Shown: piece after piece, positions 1 through 13,463 of the stretch
How positions within the stretch are numbered: the stretch's first letter is position 1
How the letters are laid out: the number at the start of each line of letters is the position of its first letter
Source of the DNA: Azadirachta indica
Lineage: Eukaryota; Streptophyta; Magnoliopsida; Sapindales; Meliaceae
Length of the DNA stretch: 64,000 nt
Direction: 5' to 3'
Assembly (NCBI GenBank): GCA_022749755.1
Contig: CM040441.1
Span: 14,571,475 to 14,635,474 of the forward strand
Program-made: the position numbers and the translations under genes
Notes under the pieces: generated by a model
Databases searched by the model: none
Told to the model about the DNA's origin: nothing
Seen by the model: only the letters and a program-made list of their open reading frames with translations

Positions 1-311
1 ATTGACTTCATATTGTATTTATTTCATTGTACAAGCTTATATGAGTAATTCCATATCTTGTTTAAGGCTTAAGCCACAGAAAGCAATTGAATCTGAAACC
101 TCCAAGATATCAGAAACCAGCTACATCCAGGTTATATAAAGAGTAGGGTACAAATCAGATATATCAAACCGAAAACCAAAAACTTAAAAAAAGAAAGAAA
201 GAATTAAATTCAAAATTTTATACACAGAAGTAAATCTTTAGTGCAGCAGGTTCGATAGATAACTCATAACTACAGTGGCTAACATGTGTAACACCTGGAA
301 ATTGATTACAT
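1..311 (-). other. 3' untranslated region of TZP, copy A
   Basis: Lies downstream of the TZP stop codon on the minus strand. A poly(A) signal AATAAA (TTTATT on the plus strand, 18-23) lies close to the window edge. No reading frame of note. The mirror region is 51975-52285. Confidence 0.6.
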
Positions 312-3300
312 CTACATGCCTAACATTTTTCTTTCTTCTACTTTCACTCTCAAATCTTCTTCTGATGGAATCATACCACCGCTCTTTGCGGTTGCAGACC
401 ACCATGCCATAAGCTCATCCTGCAAGATGTGTGTAAAATTAATAACCAAGATTTTAATATGACATTTTCTGCATATTGAAATCTTGCACTGAGCTGTTGA
501 TGTAATAGAATAGTAAATTAATATATATTTTACCTCAAGAAAATCATGGTTGGAGATGTATTGAGTCTCAACTAAGCATTTGATTCCTCCCACATTTACA
601 GAGATCGAATTCTTGGAATTCTGCTGTGAACTCTCTCTCTGTGCACCTGCTCATTCAAAGAATAAGTATAAAGAAATTTTGCAAATCATTGTCGAAGTTA
701 GGCAATGAAACAATGAATGTCAACCTAAAAAACATGTATATAAATTAAGCCAAAAGAAGTTATACCAGTAATGCAAGCCACATAGTATCCAGTTCCCCCT
801 AGGCCTTCTTCCCATTTCCCCAGTCGTAAGCGCAGGAAAAATCCATTAAGTTGTGAAAGTGACATGTGAGAATTCATCCATCTGAACTCATAAAGTAGCC
901 AAATATCAGTGTCAGACAAGAATAACTTGAAAAATAGAAATATCATATCTGCGAGGATTTTATGTGTTCTTTTTACAGAATGTGCGTATGCTGAGAGTTG
1001 AACTAATAAAACCTCTCAGCAATGTAAAACTAAATTAAAATAATGCTAGCTGCTAGAGTTACTGATAGCCAAAATGAGCTACGGAATACTTTTGTATCGT
1101 CATGGAAGCTGGAAAATCATCACTCTACGTAGTGGTAGGAGAAATAGCTGACAATCATTTAATTGATCTACCAATGACAGACCAAACAAACAGAGATGTA
1201 TAAAACAATGCACTTCGATGGATGGTTGCAGCATTATTTGTTAATCCATGTTGTGTACCACTCATCAACTCTTGCTTAGAAAAAAAGGGATATGGTAATT
1301 TCAAGTCCCTGTTCATTGCCAATCCACATTCCTCTATAAATACCAATGCTCTGCTTGACTAGGAATCTAGGATACGTGGCAGCACAAACAGCGCAATGTG
1401 TTCTATAGCTAAGAAAACAGCATTGATGTACAAAGAGTGAACTGCACTACTGCCTTATACAGGTGTAATATTGCTTTGATGACATTAGAGCTAACTTGAG
1501 ACCCAAATGGGGCATAGGTTAGTCCAACGTGCAAAAAGTGGTGCCAAGCTCTCTGCTAATTTTAAAACTTTTATGATGCTTGAACAATTGGAATCCTGGA
1601 GGGTAATAATTATCAGATAGTTACCATTTGGATGACAGAAAAAAATTTATTTACCCAATTATATATAAAATGCAATCTGAACTAGTATTCAGTGCAAGCA
1701 AGTAAATATTGTAAGAAAGAAATAGAGTTAACCAAATGATTGATAAGTAATATGGTCCACTTACTTGAGGATATCTGTTCGAGACAAATGAAGTCTTTTT
1801 ATGAAATCAAATATTTGCTTTGGTACTTCCGATAAATGTCTATGAATGAAGTTGCTAAAAGGTGTGTTTTGACTTTCTTTCAACTTCTTTTCCCCAGAAC
1901 CTGAAGGAATGTAATCTTTTACTGAGGTTGCATTATATATCATTCGGTCAGAACTTGCCACTTGATTCGGTTTATGGTTGATTTCAAGATCTGTGGGATT
2001 GTTTTGATCACAAACAGTATGTATACCAGCAGCTTCAGCAAGGAACTTGTTACCATCCAGCAGCTTTACACTTTCTTCATTTCTTCTATTGAGCTGCATT
2101 TCAGTTGAACTAAAGTCATTACGATCCAATTGATTTTGATCTCCTGAGGATGCATTGGGGCATGAAACAGCCCAATGATTGAGCTGAAAACATCTGATAC
2201 ATAAGCAATACAACTCTTCTACTCCATTATATGAGTTGATATTCTTTAGAAGATCTTCAAGCTCAACATCTGTTATCTCTGAGCAATCTCGTAATTGATG
2301 ACCTTTCCGGCCACAAAACAAACAGGAGGAGATGGTTGTACAAGCTGCACTATCTGTAACATCTGATGGCATGATGTTTTTGAAGGCATCCAGCCTCTTT
2401 GCAAAGACAGAAGCCATTGCCTCTGAATTTTTCAACATTGAGGAAGGTGTAATAGGGTTCAGTTTACAAATGGACCTCTGCTCATTGTGGCCTTTTATTC
2501 CATTAAACCTAGTAGAAGCCTCAGTTTCAGCACCACAGTTTTGTAACTCTTGACCCACAACAACAGGCGGATCTTCATTTGAGTGTGGGCCAGTCTCCCC
2601 AGTCTTGAGGCCATTCGAAGAACTGATAGGATTCTGGGAGAAAGGAACAAGTTTCTGGCAACTAGTTGAGCATTCAAGGGGTACACCACTGCTTTGGTTT
2701 TGGTTATCAATGTTCAACAAGGGAAAAGAAGTTTTTGGAGCAAATCGAGTTATCCACAAGCTTCCAAGAGGATCGCTTCCATGGCTAAAATTATAATTTG
2801 TCTTCAATTTGAAAAGTGGCTCAGAATCAATGTTCTCAGTACTGCTCATCTTACGTTTACCCATTGAGGAATTGGAATCTGTTCCTCCTTCCCCCTTGTC
2901 AGTTCCCAAGTTACATGGATTTTTGTTTTCTGTAGACTTGCTATTGTCCTGACTTGAAGCAAAATTAGCAGATGAAAGCTTAGGCTGAGTTGCCGTACCT
3001 GCCCCCTCTCCTGATGCAGATTCGTTGACTCTCTCATTTGATAGCAGAAATTGTTTGCACAAGTTATGATTGTTACTATGACAAGCTAAGGGAGTAGCAC
3101 TAATGTCACACAATCCGTTAATGTCCTCAAGTTCTGTTTGATAATCATCATCCACTGCTCTTTCCTGATCCTTCTTTTTTGGACAGTATAAAGACTGGAA
3201 AATAGATTGAAACCCAACATTTCTGCACCCAGATTCTTGTTTCTTCTTGTACACAATAAGTTTCTGGTCAGGAATTTCATGTCCATAAGAGGTATGTGCA

Positions 3301-5279
3301 AGAGTGAGAGCAAGAGAGGGTGTGGGTGTTGGGGCTGGTACATCATCCATGTTTGATTTTGAGAAGCCCTTCATCATGTTTGATATCCAATTCATGAAGG
3401 AGCTATCTTGTCTCGTAAATGACGTAGAACCAGGACTTTCCTGGAATTGTGTTTTAACTCTTTTACTCCCTACAATCAATTGCTCCTCAAAGCTCCATCT
3501 CTTTTTGCCTGTTGAAAATAACCCAGTGCTGTTACAGCTTTCAACACTCTCATGGCTGTCATCATCCTTTTTTGACATTCTTCCATTCATATCTCCATCA
3601 GATAAAGCCTTTTCCTTGCCTTTTCTTCGGTGCCTACAGATTCTGCTGTTAGTTGGAGAACGTTCGTCAGAAGCAGACTCGTCTTTAGGAAGTGTCTTCT
3701 CATTCTGCTGAGAGCTATTTTTAACTTCATGGGCAGATTCTGAGGCTACAATCCTATTTGCAGCACCATGAACATTTTTACTGAAAAGGGTTCGTAAATC
3801 ATTCTCAGAAGTTGATTCCAATTTCTCTAGAGGATGAACACTATGAGAATTTGTCACCGTCATCTTCTTTTGGCTCTCCTTTTCCAGGAAGGAAGCAGAT
3901 TCCTCATGCCTTTTGCCTGGGGATGTCAAGTTCCGCACAAAAGTGTCATTAGCTTCACATTCTTTAGTGTGTTGGACTCCAGAGGCCAAAACAATTTCCA
4001 TTCTCGATGTCTGATTTCCACTACAAACATCTTTGCCTCCGGCAGTAGGATCCCCTGAAAACAGTTCATTTTTTGCTAAATCAGGTCCACTATCAGCTGC
4101 TGTGATTGATAAAAGATCAAATCAGCATTATGTCAGATCTAGAAAATCAGATGCTGCATAATCTTTAATATGTATAAAAAAAATGTCTTTGTTTCACATA
4201 AAAGGCAAAACAAATTTGAGGGAATGGCTCCAGGTTTGTACCCACTTGCTTTTCGAGCAAACAAGAAACTGTCCTAGTAATTTTCTCGTGATAGGCAGAA
4301 GGTATAGGGTACCATCTTCCATTTACATCTAAATCCATATAAATGAATCAGGTTTGCAAAAGCTAGCTATGGGCACTCTCTAGAATCATCTTCCAGATTT
4401 ACCATGCCATGACAAAAACAAAAAAAAAAAATATAATTAACTATGCCATGATAAAAACAAAAAACAAAAATATAATTAACTAATCCTGCACCTGCAAAAC
4501 TTGAAAAAATCTTTTCCTTGGCTTCTAATATCCCAGTCGTTTGAATATTACTTGGACCAGCCATGCACCCTCCTTTCCCATTCATTATCTCTTCCTTACC
4601 ATTGATATGTTGAAGTGATAATCCTACCACAGTGGTTGTTTCCTGCATGTAACGTGCTGTTCCTGCCAAACAAGAAGTTCTCAAAGTTGAGTAAACAATT
4701 TTGGGATAGCAGACCAAAAAAATAAAAAAAAAAGAGAGAAAATATAAGACTGAAATTATTTGCTTCACATTTAAGGTATGCTGAACCCTGATGCACCTAA
4801 GATGATTTATCCTCACCTGTTCTATCTTCATGACTTGATCCAGAATCAGGAATGACAGCAACACCACTTACAGGAGTCTGGCCTGAAGTATTTATACCAG
4901 CAGTTTCACTCCTCATATGAAATGCACTATGTGATCTTATGAAGTTTTCTTCATTTATAGGGTTGTCAGTGCTGGACCTCCCAACCGTAATATTTGGTAA
5001 TGGTGAAAGAACCACATTGCTTGATCCTGTACCCCACAAAAGAGAGGTTTTCTTATCGACAAAGCTCGAATCAGCACATTTTAGACTAGGGCCATTCTGT
5101 GTAGACCAAACTAGTTCAGACAGGGGGTCGGTGGTCACAAATTTCATGTCAACCTTTGAGCCTGCATTTGCACCTGCACCTGAATCACTATTTAATCTTC
5201 TCTGAGTGCGTTGACTAGAATAACCCAGTGCAAGTCCCAACTCAGTCACCGATTCAATGTTTTCATTCTCTACATTCAT
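312..5279 (-). CDS. TZP: TZP-like tandem zinc-knuckle/Plus3 protein, copy A
   Basis: Six coding exons on the minus strand: 4817-5279, 4492-4662, 1765-4099, 766-881, 534-646 and 312-419, all with GT-AG borders, giving 1101 residues. Two CCHC zinc knuckles (C-X2-C-X4-H-X4-C) lie at about residues 804-817 and 845-858, and a Plus3-type domain fills about 968-1060, containing WMNSHMSLSQLNGFFLRLRLG. Arabidopsis TZP is a nuclear protein with this tandem zinc-knuckle plus Plus3 architecture. It acts in light (phytochrome B) signalling, morning-phased growth and flowering. The N-terminal ~800 residues are mostly low-complexity and Ser/Asn-rich. Exon lengths match copy B exactly. Family assignment is strong from domain order; the function is by homology. 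The copy is probably an assembly haplotig. Confidence 0.9.
4097..4102 (-). other. NAGNAG tandem splice acceptor, TZP copy A
   Basis: On the minus strand the acceptor of the large TZP exon reads CACAG-CAG-CTG. Both AGs keep the frame, so splicing could include or omit one codon. Confidence 0.6.
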
Positions 5280-6360
5280 CTTCAGTGAAAAGAACGCCTA
5301 ATCAATCCTGAAAAGCCAATATGGTGAGACAACATTAGTAGAAATTTGCAAAATTTGACAAACTAATATGATAGTAGTTCAAACATCTGGGAATCATTGT
5401 AAAAGACATGTTTTTCATACAAAGGATTAAAAATTCTATAGAGACCACGCATATTAACTGTCAAAACCAAGTTACCAACATCATATGCTTTCAGATATCA
5501 CACTGATGTAATAAAAATTTTGAGCCAGCATCACCAGTACTATCTGGATCAAATTTATCTTCTGGTTTAGGGATATTTCCAAGCATGAATAAGAAAATTG
5601 CATGTACGATTGGAAGGCTATATTTAGATATACTGTAGCATGATGTTTTGTTGTGATGTCAAAAAGCCCAATTATTGTCAATGGTCAATGACTGTGCCCA
5701 AAATATCAACACCAAACCTCCACGACAGTTGAATTTTAAAGTCTTATGACGGAGAAACACAAATGCTCAGACAATTGAGCCTAGAATCACGTTATCCTCA
5801 AATAAACACAGAGCATGAAAAATACAAACATGTACCTGCGGATATATGAAATACGGATCTGAATTTTTCAGTTTCTGCAAGAAATAACGACTAGGATGAA
5901 GCTACCCTTGCATGGCCAACAAATAGTATGCAAAATTTCCAATTATTTAGATAAATCACCTCACGAGACAAGATACTCAAACTTCCTCCTAGATAGAACA
6001 TGTATATTTCATGGCCACATCAAACATATGCATCAGATAAAATAAAGAAGTATACAAAGCTATGATCGAATAATTGGATAGAAATTGAAAGCACAACATT
6101 ATCTTGAAACCAGCGTAAGTTACAGGAGCAGCGCAACAAAGATGTAGCCAAAACATCAAAATTAAGAGAGACCCATTTGAGTAAGACATGATCTGAGCAT
6201 ACCCACATACCTCATCCCTTTCAAAATCCACAGACAAAGCTGTCCTTCACCTTCTGTTCCTCCTTTCAATTCACAGCACTTGAAAGAGGAATTAAATATA
6301 CGAATTTATGGTGAGCAAGGGAGTGTCAGTACCAGAGAATCGTTGACACGAGTCCAGGTC
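5280..6360 (-). other. TZP 5' UTR with two introns, copy A
   Basis: Noncoding leader on the minus strand: an exon ending at 6211, a 39-base exon at 5836-5874, and the start of the coding exon at 5307. All borders are GT-AG. A three-codon upstream frame (M-R-N-stop) forms across the first splice. The transcription start was not determined; the upstream limit given is approximate. Confidence 0.55.
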
Positions 6361-9221
6361 TTACATTACACGAAGGGGGAAGCTGAGGCCTTCGCTCTGG
6401 CATTTTCAGAGATTCTAATGTTATGAGGTTCAGAACATGCAACGTGGACACATCCCATGCCAATAATACCAACTCATTGCTAAAGCCTGAAGATAGTTAC
6501 ATCTGTTTATACCAAAATTTACATACAACGTAAGTACTGTTACTTCACAAACAGCAGCCTAAAACATAAATCTTCGTTTTATGTCAGAGAAAGATGCAAA
6601 CCTTCTGAATTTTGGAGAGGCGAAAACGTATGAAAATGGAAACCCAGATATGTCCGCAGCTTAATTTTTTTAACTTGGGTAAGTACAAAAGGCAGAGAGA
6701 CCTGTAAGAACAAAAAGAGAAGATTATGCCTTAAAATAATGCTTCTGTGCCGCTGTTATGCAATATAATATTATAAAGTACAGTATCATTAAAAATATAT
6801 TAAAAAATACGGAACTCTTTCCTTTTAAAGTGGTTATTCTCAGAAAAAGGTTATTCTTCTTTGGCGTGAAAATTTTGATTCAAGATTCATTGGGTCCTCG
6901 GTATCCGTTTTTAATCTTATTTAGCGTCTCTTTCGTATAATTTTTCAAATAAAATTTTTTTAAATAGAATTTTTATGCTTAAAATTTTTTATGAGTAAAG
7001 TTTTTAATAAAAATTTATTAATCGTTTAATTATTATAAATGACTTTTGAAAAAATTTAAGTAATTATTTTAATAGATAAATTTTTAATATTTTATTTTAA
7101 AGAAATAACGTAAAATTTTTAAAATAAAGTAAGGGTATTTTAAATAATTTTACCTTTTAAAAAAGTTGGAGAAGTTTTACTGTCAAAAAAGTCAAATTTT
7201 AGACTTCTTCCAATAGAAGAAAAATAGTTTTTTTAATTTTCAAAAACTCTTTTTCATTGTTAACCAAACGATATTAAAAAATTTAAAAAGACCTTTTATC
7301 ATTAAAAAAAAAAAAACCTTTTGACTAATGAAAAAGTCAAATCAAACGGGAACTTAATCATATTATCTCATGAGATTACACTAATTCTCTTAATTAAAAG
7401 AAGCAGAACATGAGGTTATGTTAGCGTGATAAGAATTTTTTTTTAATTGAAAGAATTTAGAACTAACACCAATGATTTCTACTTCAATTTGCAATTGGGA
7501 TTTGAGGTTAAGAGGCAAAATTTTCATTATTGTCATTTTATAAAAGGACAACTACCTTTTTCTACGTGAATGACAATGCCATGTACAACACGGCTCTTCA
7601 AGGCCATATACATAATTTAAAACTTACTATCATTGATTTAGGTGATATTAGACAAAATTATCAAAGGGATGAGAGGTTGAAGATATTAACTTCTTTCATA
7701 TATATAAATAACTACAAAACATTGAAAAATTATCGTTATCCTATTGATTGATTGAATAATAAATTGGCATAAAAAGTCATATTAAAATAAAAATTATAAA
7801 ATCACTTAAACAATTGTAGTAGTATTAGCTATTCTCACATTTTTAATATATCAATTATGAGTGAATATACATTTATATGAACTGAAGTCAACAACAGTAC
7901 TGACTGTGATACTTTTGCACATGTATCGCATCAGTTTTTGTGTTCTTGGTTAATAAGTAAACTAGTAGTGTTATCTACCTATTCACATATTCTCAAGTAG
8001 GCCATGTGCGAATAACTTCTCACCTCTCTTATCAGAAGAAAAAAGAGAAAAAAAAAACAAAAAAAAAGGCAGTTTCCCACCCACAGGAATTTTAACAAAA
8101 GAAAAAGCTAAGAGGAACCGGATAAAAAAAAAGTAACATGGCCCCTTCTCCGGATAAAAAAACATTATTCGGAATGACAAGAAGCACTTTGTGGAAAAGC
8201 ACTAGTGGATGACTTTATGGACAGCATTAAAACTTTAGCATAAAAAGAGGAGGCAGGGAAAAATAAAAAAAAAAAACAGATGATGAACAAATTGACAAAT
8301 TAAGATGAAATGATACTGATAACCCTTGTATATTGTTCAGGGTAGGACCCCATCTCACAACAAAAATCCACTACCTTATTAATGTTGGGATTAGGGTTTT
8401 GGTCCTGTATCAACGACCAGCTTCAGCTTTGGACAATCTTGCACCACTAAATTAAAAAAAAAGCTTCCTACCATTATCTAAAAAAATTGTGGAATCTATA
8501 GTCTCTTGTCTCTTTCAAGCTTTGTCTATCTACAGAGACAATACAAGAGGCAAGAACCATGCATGTTTTTGTTGTTTGGGAAATGATCCATTATGAAATT
8601 GCTTTTCACCATAAAGATTCAAAGGATTTTGTTAAGATTGGAATTCGGGAAAATTGCTGGTGATGATGACCCCACTCCACTTTGACGATGTTCAATTAAG
8701 TACTTGTTTTCAAGTAGAATTTGGTTAAACAACATGATCGATTTAATTCTTCTTGATTACTGGAAGGAATTTGAGGTGGGATCAAACAGGTAGTGGTTAA
8801 AAATTTGAAGAAGGCTTCGTGGACTTTGGATTCACTAAACATGGATCCTCAACTTTTCATTAGCGAAAAAATAAAATAAAATAAAAATTGTGAATAATAA
8901 CCAATCTTACTCAAAGGTATAGTTTCTATTACTATTATCCCGTAACAGTTGCTGCCCTCAAAATTACAATAGAAAAGATAACTCCTCCGCTGCTGTATGA
9001 TAAATAGTGTTGACTGATTGGTGGACTGGTCTCAATCACACTCATCGCATTTGAAGGAGACTTTAGACAACCAATCCATAGTCGCGTGGAAAAGCTAAAG
9101 CATGATAATTAATGTTTGTACTTCCTCGACATCATTAGCTTTTGAGATTGCATGAAACTCCATTAACGATTTATCACTGGGTAATAGATCAATCTAAACA
9201 AGGAGCTAATCTTCTCCAGAA
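6361..9221. other. AT-rich intergenic DNA, copy A
   Basis: No supportable gene. 6900-7350 is very AT-rich and may be a decayed non-autonomous element, but no clean termini were found. Poly-A/T tracts lie near 8045-8070, 8450 and 8870. Confidence 0.5.
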
Positions 9222-9588
9222 GGTTGCTGGATATTCTTAATGAAAAAATCAGATGCAAAATCTTATGAGAAAATTTATGTGGCTCTACATGTCACCTTTG
9301 TCAGCTACATAGCCAACAAACATGTTGGAAAATTCTTATGGTTGGTTGCGAGATCCTTCAAGGTTCCAGCCAGCCTCATGAAATTTCTGACTACTTCACT
9401 AAGAGCTCTGTCTCCCCTACCTACCCCATTGATGAATCTCGAAACGGTTGTATAAAATAATGTAATTTTTTCCATTCTATTTTGAGTTAGATTAGCCTTG
9501 GGCTCACTCATTTTCTCTTCTCATCAAGAACCCAAAGTTGGAGCTACGGCCAACCATAGCTCAAATCTCGGAAAATGGTTGCAAACTG
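9222..9588 (+). repeat. Dispersed direct repeat, unit 1 (copy A)
   Basis: About 370 bases that recur in the same orientation at 14626-14994. Shared landmarks in order are ATATTCTTAATGAAAAA, TGGCTCTACATGTCACC, TTCTTATGGTTGGTTGCG, AAGGTTCCAGCCAGCCT, TAAGAGCTCTGTCTC and TTGCCTTGGGCTCACTC (last with one change). The unit is diverged and shows no coding signature. It brackets the uL30m gene. Confidence 0.85.
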
Positions 9589-10127
9589 TTCATTAAAATG
9601 TGAATTAGCTGTTATGCTCTAACTACACTGAATTAAAAGGTTGAACTTTTATGCTCTGACGGCTAAGTTTGGTACATTGCCTTAGACTGTATTAATTTTA
9701 GCATATTGGATTGCGCTACATTGCATTACATTGAAATAGATAAAATTTAGGGACAATGCCTGTTATCTCCTAATTTTTGAGGAAATATCTCATTATTTTT
9801 TTATATTTTTTTTAATAGTCTATCAATCTCGTAACTTTTATTTTATATTTTTTCGGTTTTGTCTTTCAGTTCAATTAATTTATAAAATAGTAAAATAAAA
9901 AATATTTGAAATACTAAAGAGTAAAATCAAAACTCAAGGAAATAATAGGATATTAAATAAAATATAAGGGGTTAACCGGGCATTAATTCAAAAATTATGG
10001 AGGAATGGGTTATTCTTCCTAAAATTTAATATATTGAATTGAAACAGATAAAATTTAATACAATATCATGTTTGATGTGTGATGTATTATAAAATATTAA
10101 ATTTATTTTTATTTATTTAATTACATA
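9589..10127. other. AT-rich intergenic DNA, copy A
   Basis: No gene seen. Contains ATTGCRYTACATTGCATTACATTG-like sequence near 9710-9735 that may be the outer part of the adjacent foldback element. Confidence 0.4.
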
Positions 10128-10640
10128 TTATTTTTTTAATTAAAAATTAAATAATTTAAAAGTATATTTAATAATAAAAAAATTGCAATAGTCTTTCATA
10201 ATCACTTGTTGCCGTCAACCACCACCAACTACTGCCAATCGTCGCTAGCTACTAGCAATTGTCATTCTTTTAAATTTTTGTGAATGTCATTAGAATATTT
10301 TGTGAAGTGCTCTATACAATGATACCATTATCATAACTATTTGAGCTACCGTTCATTATAAATTTGAAGTTAAATATTTAAATATTAAATATTTAATTTC
10401 AAATTTATGGTGAACGATAAATTAAACGGTAGTGATAATTACATCACTGCGTAGAGTGTTCAATAAGAATTTTAATGATATTTACAAAAATTTAAAAAAA
10501 ATGATAGTCGTCTACGATCGACAGTAATTGATAGAGCAATTGATGACTATGGTAGACTATTGTAATTTTTTTTGGTTATCATTAAATATTTTTTAAAATT
10601 ATTTAATTATATATTATTAATTTTAATTAGTAATTAAAAT
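10128..10640. mobile_element. Foldback (MITE-like) element, copy A
   Basis: A large imperfect inverted repeat centred near 10390. AAATTTGAAGTTAAATATTT pairs with AAATATTTAATTTCAAATTT. Further out, ATTGCAATAGTC (about 10184) pairs with GACTATTGTAAT (about 10555), and AATTAAATAATTTAAAA pairs with its counterpart near 10600. There is no open frame. This fits a non-autonomous DNA transposon; exact ends and target duplication were not resolved. Confidence 0.65.
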
Positions 10641-11079
10641 AACTTAAAAGTATTAATAAAAAAAGTAAAAAATTATTTTAAAAAAGTTAAGAGAAAATAA
10701 TGTAGATTTAACGTGTGGGGAGGACGGGTCAAAGTCTTTGCTAGGCTACGCTAGAATATATGTAATTTTAATTAGTGCAGTGCAAGTAATTTTTGTTGCC
10801 AAACAAAGGGTAAAAAATTTTTAATGCAGGCTGAGTAATTAATACAGGCTAATCCTTTATGTCAAACATGACTTTAATGAAATTCATGGTTGAAATATTG
10901 CACGGTGGTGTGGTTAAATTGTAAGAAATAATTGATGGAGTTCCGCCTATGTGAATGTGAATCTAGGTGGGTTTTCATGAGAGGGTAGATATGTATATCT
11001 AGAGCAATCGTAAATTCTGAGGTAGGCATATGGCCATTAAATTGCCAATCTAAAAAACCTCAAGCGGAAGCAATACAAG
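10641..11079. other. Intergenic DNA upstream of uL30m, copy A
   Basis: No gene seen. AT-rich flank of the foldback element, leading into the uL30m promoter. Confidence 0.4.
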
Positions 11080-11144
11080 TGGGCCTTTTTGAAATCGATC
11101 ATGAGCCCAATATAGCATTTGGGTAAGGTTTATGTTATTGGGCC
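11080..11144 (+). promoter_or_regulatory. Site II (TGGGCY) cluster upstream of uL30m, copy A
   Basis: TGGGCC at 11080-11085, AGCCCA (TGGGCT on the other strand) at 11104-11109, and TGGGCC at 11139-11144: three site II motifs in 65 bases just upstream of the probable first exon. Such clusters bind TCP factors and are typical of plant ribosomal-protein and mitochondrial genes. Confidence 0.6.
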
Positions 11145-11802
11145 GCATCTTCTGCGCTCGAGTTGATTGCATTCGAAAAACCCCTGTTTCCAATCGACTT
11201 ACTTCGCCTTTTCTCCATATTCGTCCTCTCCCCCAAAAAATCATCCATTAGCCGCCACTGCAAGCCGCCGGATTCTGACTGAAATCTGGCCAAACATCCA
11301 CTTTTTCGATAGGCACAATCCTTCGGTATGTAGTAAATTGCTTTTAATCTTTCAATTGTTGTTGTTTTTTTTCTTTGTCTCATTTCATGTCATTAGTGGA
11401 AGTATATAAGAACTGAAAAACTCTGTGCTTTCTAGTGTAGAATCATCGTAGCTTCAACTTTATAGTAAAAAAAGGTAAATTGGTTGAAATATTTTTAGTT
11501 TACAGCTTATCATGTGTATCTGAAGACTTGTAGAATTGAGTTCCAAAGATTTGAGTCTTACGTTGCAGTGTACTTAAGGATCTTTCCAGATTTTGTTGGT
11601 TCATTCAATATTAGATTCTATAGTTATTATGAAAAATTGTGATAAAGGTTATTGATAATCTTTCCAGATTATGTAATTTTGCTGAGTTTTTGATAATTGT
11701 CTACAGTCCGCATATTAGCGTTCTTGTTGGACTACTTTTTCGTTCTTTTTTTAATATGGTTACTGCTTTGATATCAAGGAGTTGTAGTGGGACAAAGAAG
11801 AA

Positions 11803-12257
11803 ATGAATGCTTTCAAAGCTTTTAAAGCATGTGTTCCAATTGAATGGAGCCCCAACTTATACATAACCCTTGTGAGAGGGATGCCTGGCACGAGAAGGCT
11901 TCACAGGCGCACCTTAGAAGCATTACGCCTCCGGAAATGTAACCGCACTGTCATGCGGTGGAACACTCCAACTGTCAGGGGAATGCTTCAACAGGTATCT
12001 GAACAAGTTCAAAATGAATTTAGTTTTTTGATTTCCACAAGGTTCTCGCGGTGTCTGCGTTTTCTGTGGTCAGTTTCTTTTGGTGCTTTCAATTGATTTT
12101 AATTTTAATGTCACTTATATAGGTAAAAAGGTTGGTTGTAATTGAGACTGAAGAAATGTATAAGGCTCGCCAAGAGAAGTTGGCCAACCACGGAGCTCTA
12201 CGTCCTCCTTTGGTCATCAGTCATCTGCCAAGGTCTGGGACTGAATCCGCTTCGTGA
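11803..12257 (+). CDS. Mitochondrial large-subunit ribosomal protein uL30 (L30), copy A
   Basis: Two coding exons, 11803-11994 and 12123-12257, encode 108 residues. The first part carries ITLVRGMPGTRRLHRRTLEA, typical of uL30, and the second continues VKRLVVIETEEMYKARQ. The short length and the L30 fold signature fit the organellar uL30m of plants, a component of the mitochondrial 50S-like subunit. A 5' UTR intron is likely (donor after 11325, acceptor before 11788), placing the leader exon next to the site II promoter. No long cleavable presequence is evident. Copy B at 40020-40474 encodes the same first exon. The mitochondrial rather than plastid location is inferred from family resemblance. 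Confidence 0.88.
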
Positions 12258-13463
12258 CCTTTGGAATTTTTCACTGGCTTTTCCACCTCTGTTTTCATAG
12301 AAATTCTGTTTCCATCAAAACTGTTGTTTTGTATTACTGTCATATACTTTAGTAGTCAGTTTACTATGTCTAAACTTTTTGGTGGCAGATGCAAGCTCTT
12401 TACTAATAACTACTAGGGTGTTTGACTGTGTCTGAAATCAACACTATGCAAGGCAAGTTTCAGTCGTTTAAAACATGTTTGTATCTCATTATCTATGTTA
12501 CTGATTTTTTTCTTTTCTGTTTTTGCAAATAGGAAAGTAAGAGGGGCTGGTGCAACAAATAAAGTTATTAGGCTTTGAATCTAGTATGTATAACTTATCT
12601 AGTGAAAGTCTATTTATGGGAGTATAGTTAGCACTTCTAAAAAGAACCTTTTTCATTGGTTTCATCTTGCCGAAACTGTTGAGATGCTTCTCTTAATAAT
12701 TCAGCCATAAGTTGTTTTAATTGAGCATTATTCATCTCTGAAATTGATGGGTACTATGCTATACGTGGATATTATATGACATAAATTCACTTTTGCTAGA
12801 TTTAAATGATAAGTTCTTTCACATAGAGGCACCTCATGCCCTGTCTGAACATTCTGGTTTGCCTAAGTTTCTCTTGGATGCCACTTCTCTTTTGCAAATT
12901 TTCACTCTTCCTTTTTCATTTTTCAAAGCACTCCCTCTTGTGCTCAGTTTATATGTATGTTTATACTTCCAGAACTCTTATATGAGAGAAGAAATTCACG
13001 GAGTATGCCTTTGCCCATTATTTTGAGTGATTGTTCTTGTATCAACAAATGGGGCTTTTAGTACCAACTAAAAAGTCAGTAGGTTTCAGTGCAGCACAAT
13101 TGCTTATCATCTTAAGACAACCAACCTCATATAATTTAAGTTGATGTACAAGTTTATCAATGTATTGATTGAGCAGCAGCTTACTTTTGTCTGGTAGTTT
13201 CAAGTACAGGTATTGAACACTCATGCGCTTTGGTTAACATAGTACTTATATAACTATTTTGTAATATATTATAGAGCTTCTGATGCTAAAATAATATCAT
13301 GATGTTGTATTTCTAGTAATGTAATAGCAAGTTCAATTTAGTAGGTTACTAGTGCTTTGCAAGTCAAGTCCTTTGTTGATGTGAGCGTTGGTGGGATTTT
13401 TGTGTAGTCCTGCCATCTATTAACTGCTATAATCTGCTGTTTCCTTTTTACAATTTGTCATTT
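12258..13463. other. uL30m 3' region and intergenic DNA, copy A
   Basis: No supportable gene. Small frames here, for example at 12793-13026, differ between arms by indels and show no family resemblance. Confidence 0.5.

Noticed and set aside
3304..3711. 135-codon antisense frame inside TZP (also 48576-48983)
   Set aside because: A shadow of the long TZP exon, with low-complexity translation and no homology.
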